A stretch of 64,000 nucleotides of DNA from Ectobius pallidus (GCA_964059195.1 CAXKWD010000009.1:89687432-89751431); one strand, 5' to 3'. Shown: positions 48,490 through 59,684, numbered from the stretch's first letter. Program-made: numbers and translations. The notes: generated by a model not told the origin, from the sequence alone.

Positions 48490-49258
48490 CAGTCAGTCAA
48501 ATAAAAAACGTCGGGACTCGTATGCAGTTAAAATTAAAGTTTTAACGCATTAGTTTACAAGTTTCCTATAAAAAACATAAAATACAGGTCATTTTCGGAA
48601 CATATGAGGCCATGCGACAGGAGGGAAAAAATGAACGAGGGAAAAATGAACAACGCGGAAAGCGCAACACACGATATTCAACTTAATGTATTGTCATAAT
48701 TCATTTTGCTTTGTGTCATCGCCACATACAAATGCTAAAGTGAGAGAAAGTGTAGTTAGGGCTGTAATTGACCTGCATTGTTTGACCTCTGAAGCAGCGA
48801 GAAGGTTCCATATTTATGAAAGAGCAGCTCAGAAGTAGGAACGTCACTATAATGCGACCGGAAGTTTTCATAGGAAACCTGGATCTGCGGAAGGCCGCGT
48901 ATTTCGATGCTAGATTGGTTGCAGAAGTTGAGCATAAGTTATTGATTTTGCACTACAAGTACCGGTATTATAAAATAAAATCTTTAAAAAATGCTCCTTG
49001 AATAAACATATTCCTCGCGAATCTATTAATTATTAATATTATAAAAATTTGCAACCAAGAATATGGCGGATTTGATGCATATAGCCACAGCCTTCTATAC
49101 ATGTTTGTTTTGGAACGAAACTGACTAAATAATCAAGAAAATACATGGATAGACAAGAGGCATGTGTGAACCTAACCTTAAGTCTTCCTGTACATGCGCA
49201 TATGCTCGTTTATGATACTTTATAAAATAACGCCCGACGTTTTTTATTTGACCGACTG
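48490..49258 (+). mobile_element. Deleted mariner-like element (family M1), copy 2
   Basis: It is the reverse-orientation counterpart of 16372-17132 over its full length. The ends CAGTCAGTCAAATAAAAAAC and (complement) CAGTCGGTCAAATAAAAAAC are flanked by TA. It keeps the same transposase N-terminal relic near 48730-48910 on the + strand, with a stop after AAQK. Confidence 0.9.
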
Positions 49259-49301
49259 TACGTATGCTATGAATGGAGAAATAAAATAGTTGCCACTACT
49301 A

Positions 49302-50483
49302 AAAAATCAACCCTTTATAGTGATGAGAAATACAAAATTTCTATAAAAATTATTTAGCACTGAAAATAAATTTCAGTTTCAGAGTTGAAAAATAAAAGAT
49401 AAAGAATTTTAGTAGGCCCTATGTAGGGATTTAATTTTTGGATCATTGAATCCTTGATATTTCAATTCTCATTTTAACCAAGTTCTATTGTTTGTATCAG
49501 TTTGTCTTTGTGACACTTTGTAATAAGAGAAGTTTTTAAAATAAATAAAAAAATCCATTTGCAGATACGAAGTGTTAGGCATATTCCAAAAATTTGGAAT
49601 CTGCTAAATATCGCAGTAATCGACCATAAGTAGTTATAACTTCTCAGCAGTCATAGAGACAGTATAAAAGGAGAACAAGCTACTTAGAGGATGAAAAATA
49701 AATTACAAACATTAACAATTACGTTTTTAGATAATATTTATGTACACATTTCTCAGAGTTTGTCATGGTACAGTTATCTCACATTTATTTACCCATTTTG
49801 AGGAATCCAACAAATTTCACAATATTTCTTGGAAAATATTATAATTTGCTTAACAGTGATATTTTAATCATCTATAAGCTGGGAAGCTGTTATGTAAAAT
49901 TTCATGTTTATTGCTGTCACCAAAAAATTCAGTCCCTGTGTTACTACACAGAGTGTGAATTACCACTTGTAGCCAATAGGCTCAAAGCAGGATAAAAGCG
50001 GTGAAATAAAATACCAGATATTATTGTACTAATTTAAATTTCAAGTGCTTTACCGGTATATAGCCTGTTCATTGAAATAACAAGTAAGCATGGTGTCTAA
50101 GTTCCCTGCTATATGCTCTTTGCTGACAACTCTTTCACAATGAACACTTGAAATTGAAGTGCACATTGACTGAGACATTCTAACCCAGTGTTGGATACTC
50201 TGTGTACTAATCCTTGTACAACTTGTTTCATACCTCTTTCATGACAGGCAGATGTTGACTGTCTTTGCAGCTGCATGTAGAATTTAGCAAAATCATGAAC
50301 ATGTACATTATCAACAGGGCCGGCTTTTGATGACCTAAAAATACTTTACAGATGAGCTGTAAAATGACTGAAAAATACAACAAAAAAATCCCAAAAAGTA
50401 AACAAAAATAACCCAAAAATTTCTATGAAAATGCTAGTTTATACATCAGATTTATGTTGTTGTTCAATTATAGGCTTTTAATT
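49302..50483. other. Intronic stretch with no recognisable feature
   Basis: AT-rich intron 4 sequence without supported features. Confidence 0.45.
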
Positions 50484-50484
50484 A

Positions 50485-51216
50485 TGAGGGTTGGTCAATA
50501 AGTAAGGTCTCCAACATGTTAGCCCAAGTCACAACATCGGACAACTCCCTTGTCCCGCTATCTCCCCTCTTTCAAATGAGCCATTGCTGCAGCCGCTGAA
50601 CCTTTCAGTGTCCGAGATAGAGCTGTTTGAAATGGATCTCCCGATTTCCATCCCCGCCAAGTGCGCCTACACGAAGTCATGCGGTTTCTTACTGCAAGAA
50701 AGTTCTGCCAATTGAAATTCACAGACACCTTTGCGAAGTTTATGGAGAGGGATGTATGGACATAAAAAATGTGCGTAAATGGATTCGTGAGTTTAAACAG
50801 GGCCGGACAAATATTCATGATGAAGAACAAAGTGGGAGACCAACAACAGCCGTCAAAGATGAGATGGTGGCAAAAGTCGATGAATTGGTGTGACAAGATC
50901 GACATGTCACTACTCGTGAACTTTGTTTATTGCTTCCTGACATTTCTAAAGGTTCCATACAGTCCACTTTGAGAGACAAATTGATGTTCCATAAGGTTTG
51001 TGCGAGGTGAGTTCGCGGAGGCCGCACTTGGCGGGGATGGAAATCGGGAGATCCATTTCAACAGCTCTATCCCGGACACTAAAGGTTCAGTGGCTGCAGC
51101 AATGGCTCGTTTGAAAGAGGGGAGATAACGGGACATGGCAGTGGCACCAACTCTCTCGTCCGACATTGTGAGCTTGGGCTAGAGTGTTTGAGACCTTACT
51201 TATTGACCAGCCCTCG
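50485..51216 (+). mobile_element. Deleted mariner element with ~200-bp fold-back arms
   Basis: The ends TGAGGGTTGGTCAATAAGTA and (complement) CGAGGGCTGGTCAATAAGTA are flanked by TA. The arms 50485-~50680 and ~51010-51216 are inverted copies that include the coding start KWISRFPSPPSA. The centre reads VLPIEIHRHLCEVYGEG and NIHDEEQSGRPT (mariner DNA-binding domain), then DRHVTTRELCLLLPDISKGS and KVCAR. The catalytic region is missing. Confidence 0.85.
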
Positions 51217-51505
51217 TATCTTTACTTCTAAAGGACAGTTCCCTAATTATCAGCTGTTGCTGACTCTGGTAGTGGTGGGTGGAATCAAATCTGGCTTGCC
51301 AGGGTGGAAGGCAGGCATGCTGTCAACTGCACCACGACTGCAGAAATTTATTGTATTTTTAGTCAGTTTGGCTTTGATGTAGTTTTCTGTGTGGGTCATT
51401 TTTCTTTAAAAAATGTATTTTTTATAAACATTTAGCTTTTATTCTTGTAAGATTGCATTAATCATATTGTTAATATCTTATCTGTGCCTTTTTTTAATAT
51501 TCCAG

Positions 51506-51671
51506 GAAAAATTCAAAGTGAACCTGGACTATATATCTCTTGGATTCTTTAGCACGGTTGATATGGCAACATCATTACCTGAAATATTTCACTGCATAAG
51601 GCTGAGTAGTTCAGATTGGAAGCTATATGATGCTCGAAAACCAGTACCTAAAGAAGAATTCAAGAAATACG
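51506..51671 (+). CDS. Tdrd7: LOTUS-domain protein (TDRD7-like), fifth visible exon
   Basis: A 166-nt exon with acceptor AATATTCCAG and donor TACG|gtaagt, phase 0 in and phase 1 out. EKFKVNLDYISLGFFSTVDM and ATSLPEIFHCIRL complete the LOTUS domain started in the previous exon: YISLGFFSTVDM matches the conserved LGF-S-E-LL helix, and IFHCIRL the last strand. SSDWKLYDARKPVPKEEFKK is a linker to the next LOTUS domain. Confidence 0.9.
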
Positions 51672-52000
51672 GTAAGTTTTACTATTCCTGTGCCACTGAA
51701 AGAATTAAAATGAAGCCTTGTTAACCCATGTTAATTGGGGCTGAGAGTTGTCTGATAGCAAATAGAAATAACTCCCGCCACTTGTATTTTAGTTTACTGT
51801 AAGAAATATTAATTTACAATTTTTTTATTTTTTTTTTATTTTTTTTTTAACGTTTTTAAGACTGCTGGTAATTGGGTAATGATATCTGCAAGAATTTAAG
51901 GAACAAGCATTACTTAAAAATAAAATCGTTATTTTTGTAGTTTTACTGTTATGATGGCAAGGCAAGGAGTTAAAATTTATGGAGCAAGTATGATAACTAA

Positions 52001-53009
52001 AGCCCGGATTTTCATGCACTATCAAACTTAAAAACATGCATGCATTCATGCACTATCGTATCTCCAAATATGCACAATGAAGGGCGAAACATGCACTATC
52101 AAAAATCCGCACTGTACTGCAATATATTTCAATTTCTCTTAAAACAATATACAATGAGTTTTTCCAAATTCTCCTCACTTAAACTCATGCGTTTATCAGT
52201 TTAGGACATTCTTGAACGCAGAAAAGGATCTTTCTACTTCACAAGAAGTAACAGGTGCATACTTAAGGGAAGAAATTTGACTGAGGGTGAGATCGAATTC
52301 CATGTCTTTTACATTTTTTCCACATAATACGTCTTTCACTGTTTTCAGAAGTTTAAGATCAGGATTTGAAATAAGTACCTTCTTAAGTTTTTCCCTACTT
52401 AAATGTCACACCCATTTCTCCACAACACGATTCTAAAGATAATTATTCAACGTCTTCAACAATGGCTAGTGACTGACAAATTCAAGCAGTGAACATTCTG
52501 CTATAGCAGTTTTCTTTCAATGGAAGGTGGTGGTGGTAAGCGAGTCGGCATTTTCTTTTGTACCCTGGTGTATTATATTACTGTTTATTTAGTGTAAACA
52601 GTAGTTTGCACTCTCAAATAAAATTCATGCAGGTGGCAGACTCTGTTGCCAAGTCAATCAAATAACAATGGTAATACAATACAACATTTTTACGTTTCTT
52701 TGAAAAGTCGAGGTTTTAGGGAGGCACATTCATAATATGCACAGTTATGCATGGTAACTTGATATTATGCACTAAAACCAGATAATGAGGGTTTATATGC
52801 ATTAAAAACGTCTGAATATTCTATATTAAACCAAAAAAATCCAAAACATGCATTATGCATGAATTTTGCCATAAAAGGCCGAAATATGCAAACATGCATG
52901 GAAAAAGTATGGTTATTTGGAATCCATAAGTCATGTAATGAGTAACTACAAAGTTTGAGAAGTGTAACCGAAGTATATAAAAACATGCATTTGCATGGAA
53001 ATCCGGGCT
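52001..53009 (-). mobile_element. Deleted hAT-like element with AGCCCGGATTT ends
   Basis: The ends AGCCCGGATTTTCATGCA and (complement) AGCCCGGATTTCCATGCA are inverted repeats. CTAA occurs outside both ends (51997-52000 and 53010-53013), short for a hAT duplication. Many ATGCAT-type words recur in the subterminal parts. The minus strand keeps the transposase C-terminus. Confidence 0.75.
52196..52315 (-). pseudogene. hAT transposase C-terminal dimerisation fragment
   Basis: 39 codons and a stop on the minus strand: NVKDMEFDLTLSQISSLKYA then PVTSCEVERSFSAFKNVLN. P-(T/S)-S-x-x-x-E-R-x-F-S is the signature of the hAT dimerisation region. It is too short for the track but fits its element. Confidence 0.75.
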
Positions 53010-53043
53010 CTAATGATAACCCTTATCGTTCTCAGGGACAATT

Positions 53044-53619
53044 CCGGGGTGCGCGGGCAAAGAGAGTTAAGTCCACCATCCTAAAAAATTGAGATATGTC
53101 CATAGAGTTATAGATAAAAATGAACTCTCTACATTTGTGTTAAGTCCAGTAAGTCATATTCAAAATTGTATGGTAGTTTTGGATGTGTGCCTCATGGGTT
53201 TATCCATCTCTAAAGCTGTGTTGGGCTGGTATAGTGTGTTAGTAAAGTAAAGTGATCCCTATACAGGCCATGGAGGCCCAGAGGGTTCCAGGAGGGTGAG
53301 GCTCCCAGATTTTGGACATTTGGCACTTGAAGGTGGTAAGGTTGTCAGCCTTACGCACCAGCCACCTTTACCCCCAGGATTGCTCCTGGTACTCATTTCT
53401 GTTAGAGGCTGAGTCGACCCCAGGGCCATAGTGCCACTAGAAGGATTAGGCCAATTGAAAAACTCCAACGACCTCATCGGGAATTGAACCCGCGACCTTC
53501 CAGTTTGTAGCGCAGCGCCTCAACCACTACGCTACGGCGTACCCCGTATAGTGTGTTAAGTCACTCTAATTCTCAGTAACAAGAAAGTGGACTTAACTCT
53601 CTTTGCCCGCATACCCTGG
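53044..53619. mobile_element. MITE with 33-bp TIRs, interrupted by a SINE
   Basis: The left end CCGGGGTGCGCGGGCAAAGA and the complement of the right end CCAGGGTATGCGGGCAAAGA are inverted repeats continuing through GAGTTAAGTCCAC. AATT flanks both ends (53040-53043 and 53620-53623), a possible 4-bp duplication. The native element is ~260 bp. Confidence 0.8.
53242..53546 (-). repeat. Full-length tRNA-derived SINE (family S3)
   Basis: The minus strand begins with a tRNA-like head: A box TAGCGTAGTGGTTGAGGC and B box GGGTTCAATTCCC. A unique body of ~220 bp follows, with a tail of TTTACT units. The 12-bp target duplication TATAGTGTGTTA is exact (53230-53241 and 53547-53558), so insertion was recent and by retrotransposition. 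A truncated relative is at 19813-19983. Confidence 0.92.
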
Positions 53620-53927
53620 AATTAAAGGTCCATATAAAACAGGTTGGGAACTGCTGACCTAGAATAACATTTCAGACAAGTTTTATGGCTTGCAGAAATT
53701 CTGATAGAATTAATATTTAAAGAGATACACATATTTGTACACTGTAATTTATAATAATTACTGTATTGTTTTTGTCTAATCCTATGGCTATGTTAGATGT
53801 TTTCAAACATTTTTTTATCCTTACAATAATTTGTTTATTACTGGCTTATATTCATAAAGTATCTTAACATTTTATATATGTTTTATTTGATTACTGTATC
53901 AGTTATTTTTATCTCTTTTTTTTTCAG

Positions 53928-54031
53928 CATCCAACAAAAGTGTACCATCAGATGTCCAAAACAATATCCAGAAATTATTGATGGCATATCCTAGTGGAAT
54001 GACGATTGAGCAGCTATTGGATAGATATGCA
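53928..54031 (+). CDS. Tdrd7: LOTUS-domain protein (TDRD7-like), sixth visible exon
   Basis: A 104-nt exon with acceptor TTTTTTTTTCAG and donor TATGCA|gtgagt, phase 1 in and phase 0 out. SVPSDVQNNIQKLLMAYPSG then MTIEQLLDRYA are helices 1 and 2 of the next LOTUS domain, with the typical YPSGM turn. It splits after the second helix at phase 0, exactly as the preceding LOTUS domain does (LNSLYK|EKF), so the two domains share an intron position and probably arose by duplication. Confidence 0.9.
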
Positions 54032-54539
54032 GTGAGTAGATTTCCAATTCAACACAAGAATTTCTGATTCATGTGTACTGAGGCACAAGTTGTATTTTTT
54101 TTTAACTAAACTTCCTCATAAGGATACTCCACTACGACAAATTATAATGGGAACATTTTAATATGTAACAACGAAATATTTGATTATGAATATAAAAACT
54201 GTTCACACACACATATATATTATACATCCACAATAGGGTAATATGACACACAAACAAACTGATGTATAAAGAACAAATTCAGCTGCTATAGGTGGTTTTG
54301 AAGAATTTCTATTGAACCACATATTGCAGAGATGGCCATATCTTGGAGATGTATCCTTTCAAGGCCAAAGGAATACCAGAGCCAGATGAGGTATTGTGGT
54401 ATTGTGCCTCATGCACTGATCATCAGCCCATGAATGGGCAGAGATGTAGTCTGATTTATATTTATTCTTATAGAAATCCATGGTTGGTTCATACTTTAAT
54501 TTTTCTCTTCATTCACTTCTTCAGGCAGGCCATTATATA

Positions 54540-54746
54540 CCGTACCTGAATACTACCCGCCCCCGAATAATACCCGCACCCAAATTTTTCAAAAAGAAGT
54601 TTGAAAAAAAAATCTACAGGCCTATATATTTTTTTTTTATTTTATTTATACAAATTTATACAAATATACAAAACAAAACAAGACCACCCGAATGAGCAAG
54701 CGGTGCTATTTTTAAAAATATGCGGGTAGTATTAGAGTATATACGG
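54540..54746. mobile_element. TA-flanked MITE with GCGGGTAGTATT ends
   Basis: The ends CCGTACCTGAATACTACCCG and (complement) CCGTATATACTCTAATACTA are flanked by TA (54538-54539 and 54747-54748). The right half, plus its flank, is part of the 452-bp duplication at 55697-56148. A second, left-truncated copy lies at ~55648-55731. Confidence 0.75.
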
Positions 54747-55163
54747 TATCCTGAAATGTATCATCAGATCCAAAATATACCCTTCTTCACTAGGTGGTAT
54801 AAAAAACAATCATGTATTACCACCTCCCAACAATTCCTCCCAATTCAAGACTTCCAGATAGCTTAACTGGAAGATGTCTTGTAATACCATCACTGAACTC
54901 CTATCGGGAAGATTGCAGTAAAATTTTGTAAAACTATCCTTAGCTCATTGAGCGAAGAGGTGTGCTTGTTGTAGTTCGATCGACCTCCGCTAGGTGCAAC
55001 AACTCGACTTTGTATTTGTACAGTTAAATTACATAGGAACATATTTTAAGTGCATGAATCAATTTGTGCAATTCTGTTTCATTCAATTGTGAGCCTAAAT
55101 TGGCATTATTGCATAAGTTAAATCTTCCAGCATCAATTCTGAAACTCAAGTGGCCATGAAGTT
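54712..55163 (+). repeat. 452-bp direct duplication, copy 1
   Basis: Nearly identical to 55697-56148 (constant offset 985). I see only about three differences: ATTAG/ATTCG, TTGTATTTG/TTGAATTTG and CTCAAGTGG/CTCAGGTGG. It covers the right end of the MITE and 415 bp of flank. Confidence 0.95.
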
Positions 55164-55696
55164 ATATTGCCAGTTTTATCCTTAATTAAACAGTTATAAT
55201 TAACGTTTCATATCATAAAATAATTAAATATGGCAGGCTAAAAGGCACTTATAAAAATAACGTGCATGGTAACAGCCCGCCGAAATCTCGCCGTCTTACA
55301 CGCGCAGCGTAATACCTCAACAACAACAACACTCTTCATTCTGCGGGAATCACCCGTGATGACGTGCGTCCGACTCGGTCCAACCCAAGGTCAAAGTAGT
55401 CTGGAAATCGCCGAACTCTACCGAACTTTTCCCCGAATTATTGTACTGCACGTGCGCCGTGACTGCACTGCTTGTTTGGCGTCTCTATGCGGACCTTGTG
55501 CATAAGAAAGCATCTTCTTTGTTTCATTTTCCTTTCATTACAGCTTCGTTACTGTTATACTATAAGCCTACTGTGTTGCTACTACAAAGCATCGTGCTAT
55601 AATGAGCCGATATGGTACACAATTGTCAAAATTCAGATAAGAGGAGTCCAGTATTCAAATAATACCCGCACCCCAGTTTTTCGTTCGCGATTTTTT
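55164..55696. other. Unique spacer between the duplication copies, locally GC- and CpG-rich
   Basis: Positions ~55260-55500 contain many CpG and are clearly less AT-rich than the surroundings, with a 79-codon + ORF of no known family. It may be the interior of a longer element related to the MITE, because a GCGGGTAGTATT end lies at its right. Confidence 0.45.
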
Positions 55697-56148
55697 TTAA
55701 AAATATGCGGGTAGTATTCGAGTATATACGGTATCCTGAAATGTATCATCAGATCCAAAATATACCCTTCTTCACTAGGTGGTATAAAAAACAATCATGT
55801 ATTACCACCTCCCAACAATTCCTCCCAATTCAAGACTTCCAGATAGCTTAACTGGAAGATGTCTTGTAATACCATCACTGAACTCCTATCGGGAAGATTG
55901 CAGTAAAATTTTGTAAAACTATCCTTAGCTCATTGAGCGAAGAGGTGTGCTTGTTGTAGTTCGATCGACCTCCGCTAGGTGCAACAACTCGACTTTGAAT
56001 TTGTACAGTTAAATTACATAGGAACATATTTTAAGTGCATGAATCAATTTGTGCAATTCTGTTTCATTCAATTGTGAGCCTAAATTGGCATTATTGCATA
56101 AGTTAAATCTTCCAGCATCAATTCTGAAACTCAGGTGGCCATGAAGTT
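55697..56148 (+). repeat. 452-bp direct duplication, copy 2
   Basis: Matches 54712-55163 with about three mismatches. The sequences diverge abruptly after ATGAAGTT in both. Confidence 0.95.
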
Positions 56149-56442
56149 TCGGAGTGGTGCCATCTTGTTTCCACCAAGCTTCCCTAACTGGCAGTTGGTA
56201 GTTTATCAATAGGGTCCGGATTTGAAGGTTTTAACCTATTTTTTCCCCAGCTTCTTAATTAGAACATTTTAATGTATTTTTTCATTTCATGCCCCTTGCT
56301 ATCAAATACATGAATCTTATAGAACCTAATCCAGATTTAGCCGTAACTAATTTATTAGTTTTCAATTGTGTTTTCAGATTTTTTGAAGGCTAACACTCGG
56401 CCACAAATTTAGCCTAAGTCTGTTTTTAATAAATGTAAAATC

Positions 56443-56555
56443 ATAGACCTTTTTGCTTGTAATGATATTATTACTAACATTAACATCATGTGATGCTTAT
56501 AGACCTTTTTTGCTTGTAATGATATTATTATTAACATTAACAACATGTGATGCTT
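56443..56555. repeat. 56-bp tandem duplication
   Basis: Two units share TTGCTTGTAATGATATTATT and CATGTGATGCTTATAG, with a one-base indel in the T run and few substitutions. Confidence 0.85.
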
Positions 56556-57171
56556 ATAGCCATACACATAAAAATGTAATAAATGCTTCCTTTACTACTA
56601 CATTACTAATCTTTTGTGGCCAACTTTAGATATTAGAAATAAAAACTTTCTTGCCTAAACTTAAAGAATAGTGCCTAAATACATCTTTTGTAACCTATTT
56701 TAGGTGCCTATAATGTTAGTTTTCATGCCTAAAATTCCAAGGTCTAGTCATTACTAGGGCCCAGATTTTTATCTAATATCAAAGTGTGAAATATGTACAT
56801 AAAAATGTAGTAAATATCACAGAAATATGTAATAATCACAAAATATGTAGTTTATATTTAATGTTTTTAATGCAATAAATATACAAAAATATTCACACAT
56901 GCTTCTACAAGCTACCTCTAATTTTGACAATGAGTGCAACTTATATGATTTACAAAATTAAAGCCATAGTATACATTCTTCAGGTATTTCTAAAAAAAAT
57001 ATAATGCACCTAAGTTTGTAGTGAAATATGTATTGTAGCAAACCCTTTTGTTACTAGTGCCCTGAAAACCAGATTGCTACATTTAGTTAAGAGTACCTGT
57101 TTAGAAAACATTACTATTTGTGTGCAATGCACTATGTAAATGTTAATCAAGCTGTGTCTTCGTGGAACACC

Positions 57172-57636
57172 CTATAGTTTTGTTATAGTCACCGCTTTTA
57201 AAGGATCCTCAGGCGGCAACCCTCTAATACAGTATCTCAACCCCACCCCTGACCAAACCCTCCATAAACACCTCCATAAACATCTTGGGGTTGAAAAGCT
57301 GAAATGGAAGGAAGGGAAATGTTGCGCGTGCCTAAGCATAAGATGCGCATTGTTGCCACAGTTTAAAAGCCTTGCAGCTGATTTCCACAAATCTGGAGAA
57401 ACAACACAAGTGACATTGCAACAAGGCCTGACCTGGTGGCAGGGAACACCGCATTTGTTTAGGGGTGGGTAGACCCTAATAATCTTTTCCAGATGAGGGA
57501 AGTGGTCCGACTTAAAAGCGTTTAGGGGTGGGTAGACCCTAATAATCTTTTCCAGATGAGGGATTTGGTCAGACTTAAAAGCGTTCCGCTCGCTTTGTAG
57601 CCGACTGGGGTTCGTTTGGGCACGATGACTATACAC
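57172..57636 (-). other. 154-codon minus-strand ORF spanning a GC-richer block
   Basis: It is the second longest ORF in the window. Residues 18-60 are two near-copies of a 21-residue unit (NAFKSD-PHLEKIIRVYPPLN) made by the 63-bp tandem repeat. The rest is Cys- and Trp-rich without a recognised domain. An ORF kept open by a repeat whose length is divisible by 3 needs no selection, and it runs antisense to the gene. I treat it as probably non-coding. Confidence 0.3.
57458..57583. repeat. 63-bp tandem duplication
   Basis: Two units beginning TTTAGGGGTGGGTAGACCCT are offset by 63 bp and differ at three or four bases. Confidence 0.9.
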
Positions 57637-57639
57637 TTA

Positions 57640-58582
57640 AAATATGACTACTTTCCCAACCATTGTAAAACATTCGTCAATTTTCCACCATTGCCTTAGT
57701 TTTATGCAACTGGAGCTATTTATAACAAGTCCACTTCATATACAGATTGATGCAATTTCTTCCTTAAAACTTCCTAGAAAAACTCATTTTTATGGTGCAA
57801 ATAATGGTATTTTTGCTTATATGAAACCTGACTGTAATCTATTCTAATTAGTTGGTTTCAATTTGTAGTACAAAGACCAGCATACCTGGCTAGCCCAAGT
57901 TCTGAGAAACGATAAGAGCTAATGTACCACCAGAACCACCATATTTTGCATTTGTGTTGGAATTATCAAAGTTAGAAGAGTTATCCCTAACTTCAAAAAC
58001 TGAAATGTTTTCTTTGTGGAAGAAAATTAGCTTATTATTTTATTAGTCACTGAAAAATAAAGCAAAATTAAATAAAATCCTAATTTTTTATGGTTTTCTA
58101 GATTTTATGTACAAAAATTTTACATTCATTACATTATGTAAATAGGCTATGTAATATTACTATGAATATGTAAAAATATGTAAAATGAAACCAAACTATA
58201 TTCATATCAGAAGCTCAAACAGCCAACATTTTTCATTTTTAGTAATCTACAAGTAAGGGAATAGAATATGTAAATACATAAGAATTTGGGCCCTAGTCTT
58301 TACATAATATTAATCAGTTGATCACAATACTTATTGCTACAGATCTTGTGGTGAAAACAGTGTACATTGAATCTTTTCGCTATGTGCTTGAGTTCATCCA
58401 ATCCTGATTAATCATTGCATCAGCCAAGTAGAACTTGTTCCATATTCCAGCTCTCTTTGCTTTCTTGCTTTAGGAGAGCAATCAGTTTCCGTGGCAAAAG
58501 GTGTACCGGTATATGAGAAAGGATATGACTTCTGTTGGACAATCTATTGCTTTGATTTTTATGTCAGCATTTTGTAAAACAA
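57640..58582. other. Intronic stretch with no recognisable feature
   Basis: AT-rich intron 6 sequence. No supported gene or paired termini. Confidence 0.45.
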
Positions 58583-58800
58583 CTAGCAGGTGCCCGCGGC
58601 TTCGCCCACGATAATTAATTGAAAAATTAAAAATTAAGAGTATAATAATTATTAAAGCAATAAATTTATTAACACTTGCACGTGAATCATTCATAAACTA
58701 AACCATTAATAATTAATGAAACAGCTAAAATTCCAGCTTTAGAGTACATTCCATTATTAGAAAGCGCCGCCTGGGAAAATGATCTCAGATTCGATTATGC
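58583..58800 (-). mobile_element. Truncated Helitron, 3' end
   Basis: The minus strand ends GGGCGAAGCCGCGGGCACCT then GCTAG, the same hairpin and CTAG terminus as the array at 7877-9757. Homology with that family continues through the segment near AAGCGCCGCCTGGGAAAA and fades after ~58800. The 5' end is absent. Confidence 0.75.
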
Positions 58801-58996
58801 AGTTCCAAAGCTAACTCTGAACACTGATAATACGTATTGTTTCTCAACTGTTTGTTGACAGATGAATATGATGTGAATTTAATTTGATAAATTCAGTGTA
58901 ATTTTCAGAAATTATATAATTTTCAAGGGAAGTAGTGGTTTGTTTGGATTTCTATTATCCATGGTACTTCCAGGGTTAAACTATCAATATATTATA

Positions 58997-59036
58997 GCTG
59001 GTGCCTGCGGCTTCGCTTGCCATTATTAATTGACTC
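58997..59036 (-). mobile_element. Degenerate Helitron 3' terminus
   Basis: On the minus strand, GGCAAGCGAAGCCGCAGGC and CACCAGCTAT form a diverged copy of the hairpin and CTAG-like end, about 410 bp from the better copy at 58583. Confidence 0.6.
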
Positions 59037-59415
59037 CAGGCTTTTTAAGAAATTTACACTGGCAGTTTATTAAAAATGTTTGTGGTTCAGAGCTATGAAA
59101 ATTGTAAGTAAAAATAAAATTAGAATATTTGTTCATTGTGTTCATTTCACTTAGGCCTTATATAATAAAGAAACAGTTTTCCTAATTTTGTACTCTTCGT
59201 GAAAGTTTAGACTGCGAGAGACGAACATCGCCGAGTATACCCAATGTCTCACGAAGTGAGAGAGGAAGTATGCTATTTAGGGCCATTGAATTGTATAATA
59301 TGTATAAGAGTAGACTAGATGTTAGATTCTGTTCATTGATATTGGGTCTGTTACTTCAGAGTGTAAGATTAAATTAATTTTCTTCCAGAAGTTATTTTTC
59401 TCTTTTCTTTTACAG

Positions 59416-59589
59416 AGAAAATATGGAAGTCACATCAATATTAATGACTACAATTTTGATAGTATTGAGTCATTATTGTCATCATTAAATAACACTGTAT
59501 TGCATCTTGTGGAACGAGATTCTGGGATTACTGTATACCCATGTGCAAAGAACCCTGAAGATGAAAACCCATTACCTCACATTACAGAC
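59416..59589 (+). CDS. Tdrd7: LOTUS-domain protein (TDRD7-like), seventh visible exon
   Basis: A 58-codon exon with acceptor CTTTTCTTTTACAG and donor ACAGAC|gtaagt, phase 0 at both ends. RKYGSHININDYNFDSIESL and LSSLNNTVLHLVERDSGITV finish the LOTUS domain begun in the sixth exon; YNFDSIESLLSSL is the conserved third helix and VLHLV the closing strand. PCAKNPEDENPLPHITD leads out of the domain. No Tudor residues are encoded before the window ends, so the Tudor half expected in TDRD7 must lie downstream. Confidence 0.9.
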
Positions 59590-59684
59590 GTAAGTATCCT
59601 CTTAACCATTCTCAAGCAAATGACTAATATAAGTACAAAACTCCATTTGAAATTCCCACTCATGCTGCAAGTCAGTATTTACCT

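Larger units (their letters stand above)
47839..49299 (-). mobile_element. Deleted mariner element with a nested M1 element
   Basis: The ends GTTCTGGCAACTATTTTATT and (complement) GTAGTGGCAACTATTTTATT are flanked by TA (47837-47838 and 49300-49301). The right TIR is split by the M1 insertion 48490-49258. Without it about 690 bp remain, about half of a full mariner. Confidence 0.9.

Noticed and set aside
57172..57636. Calling the 154-codon ORF a gene
   Set aside because: The open frame is largely explained by a repeat of length divisible by 3, it is antisense to the host gene, and no domain is visible.
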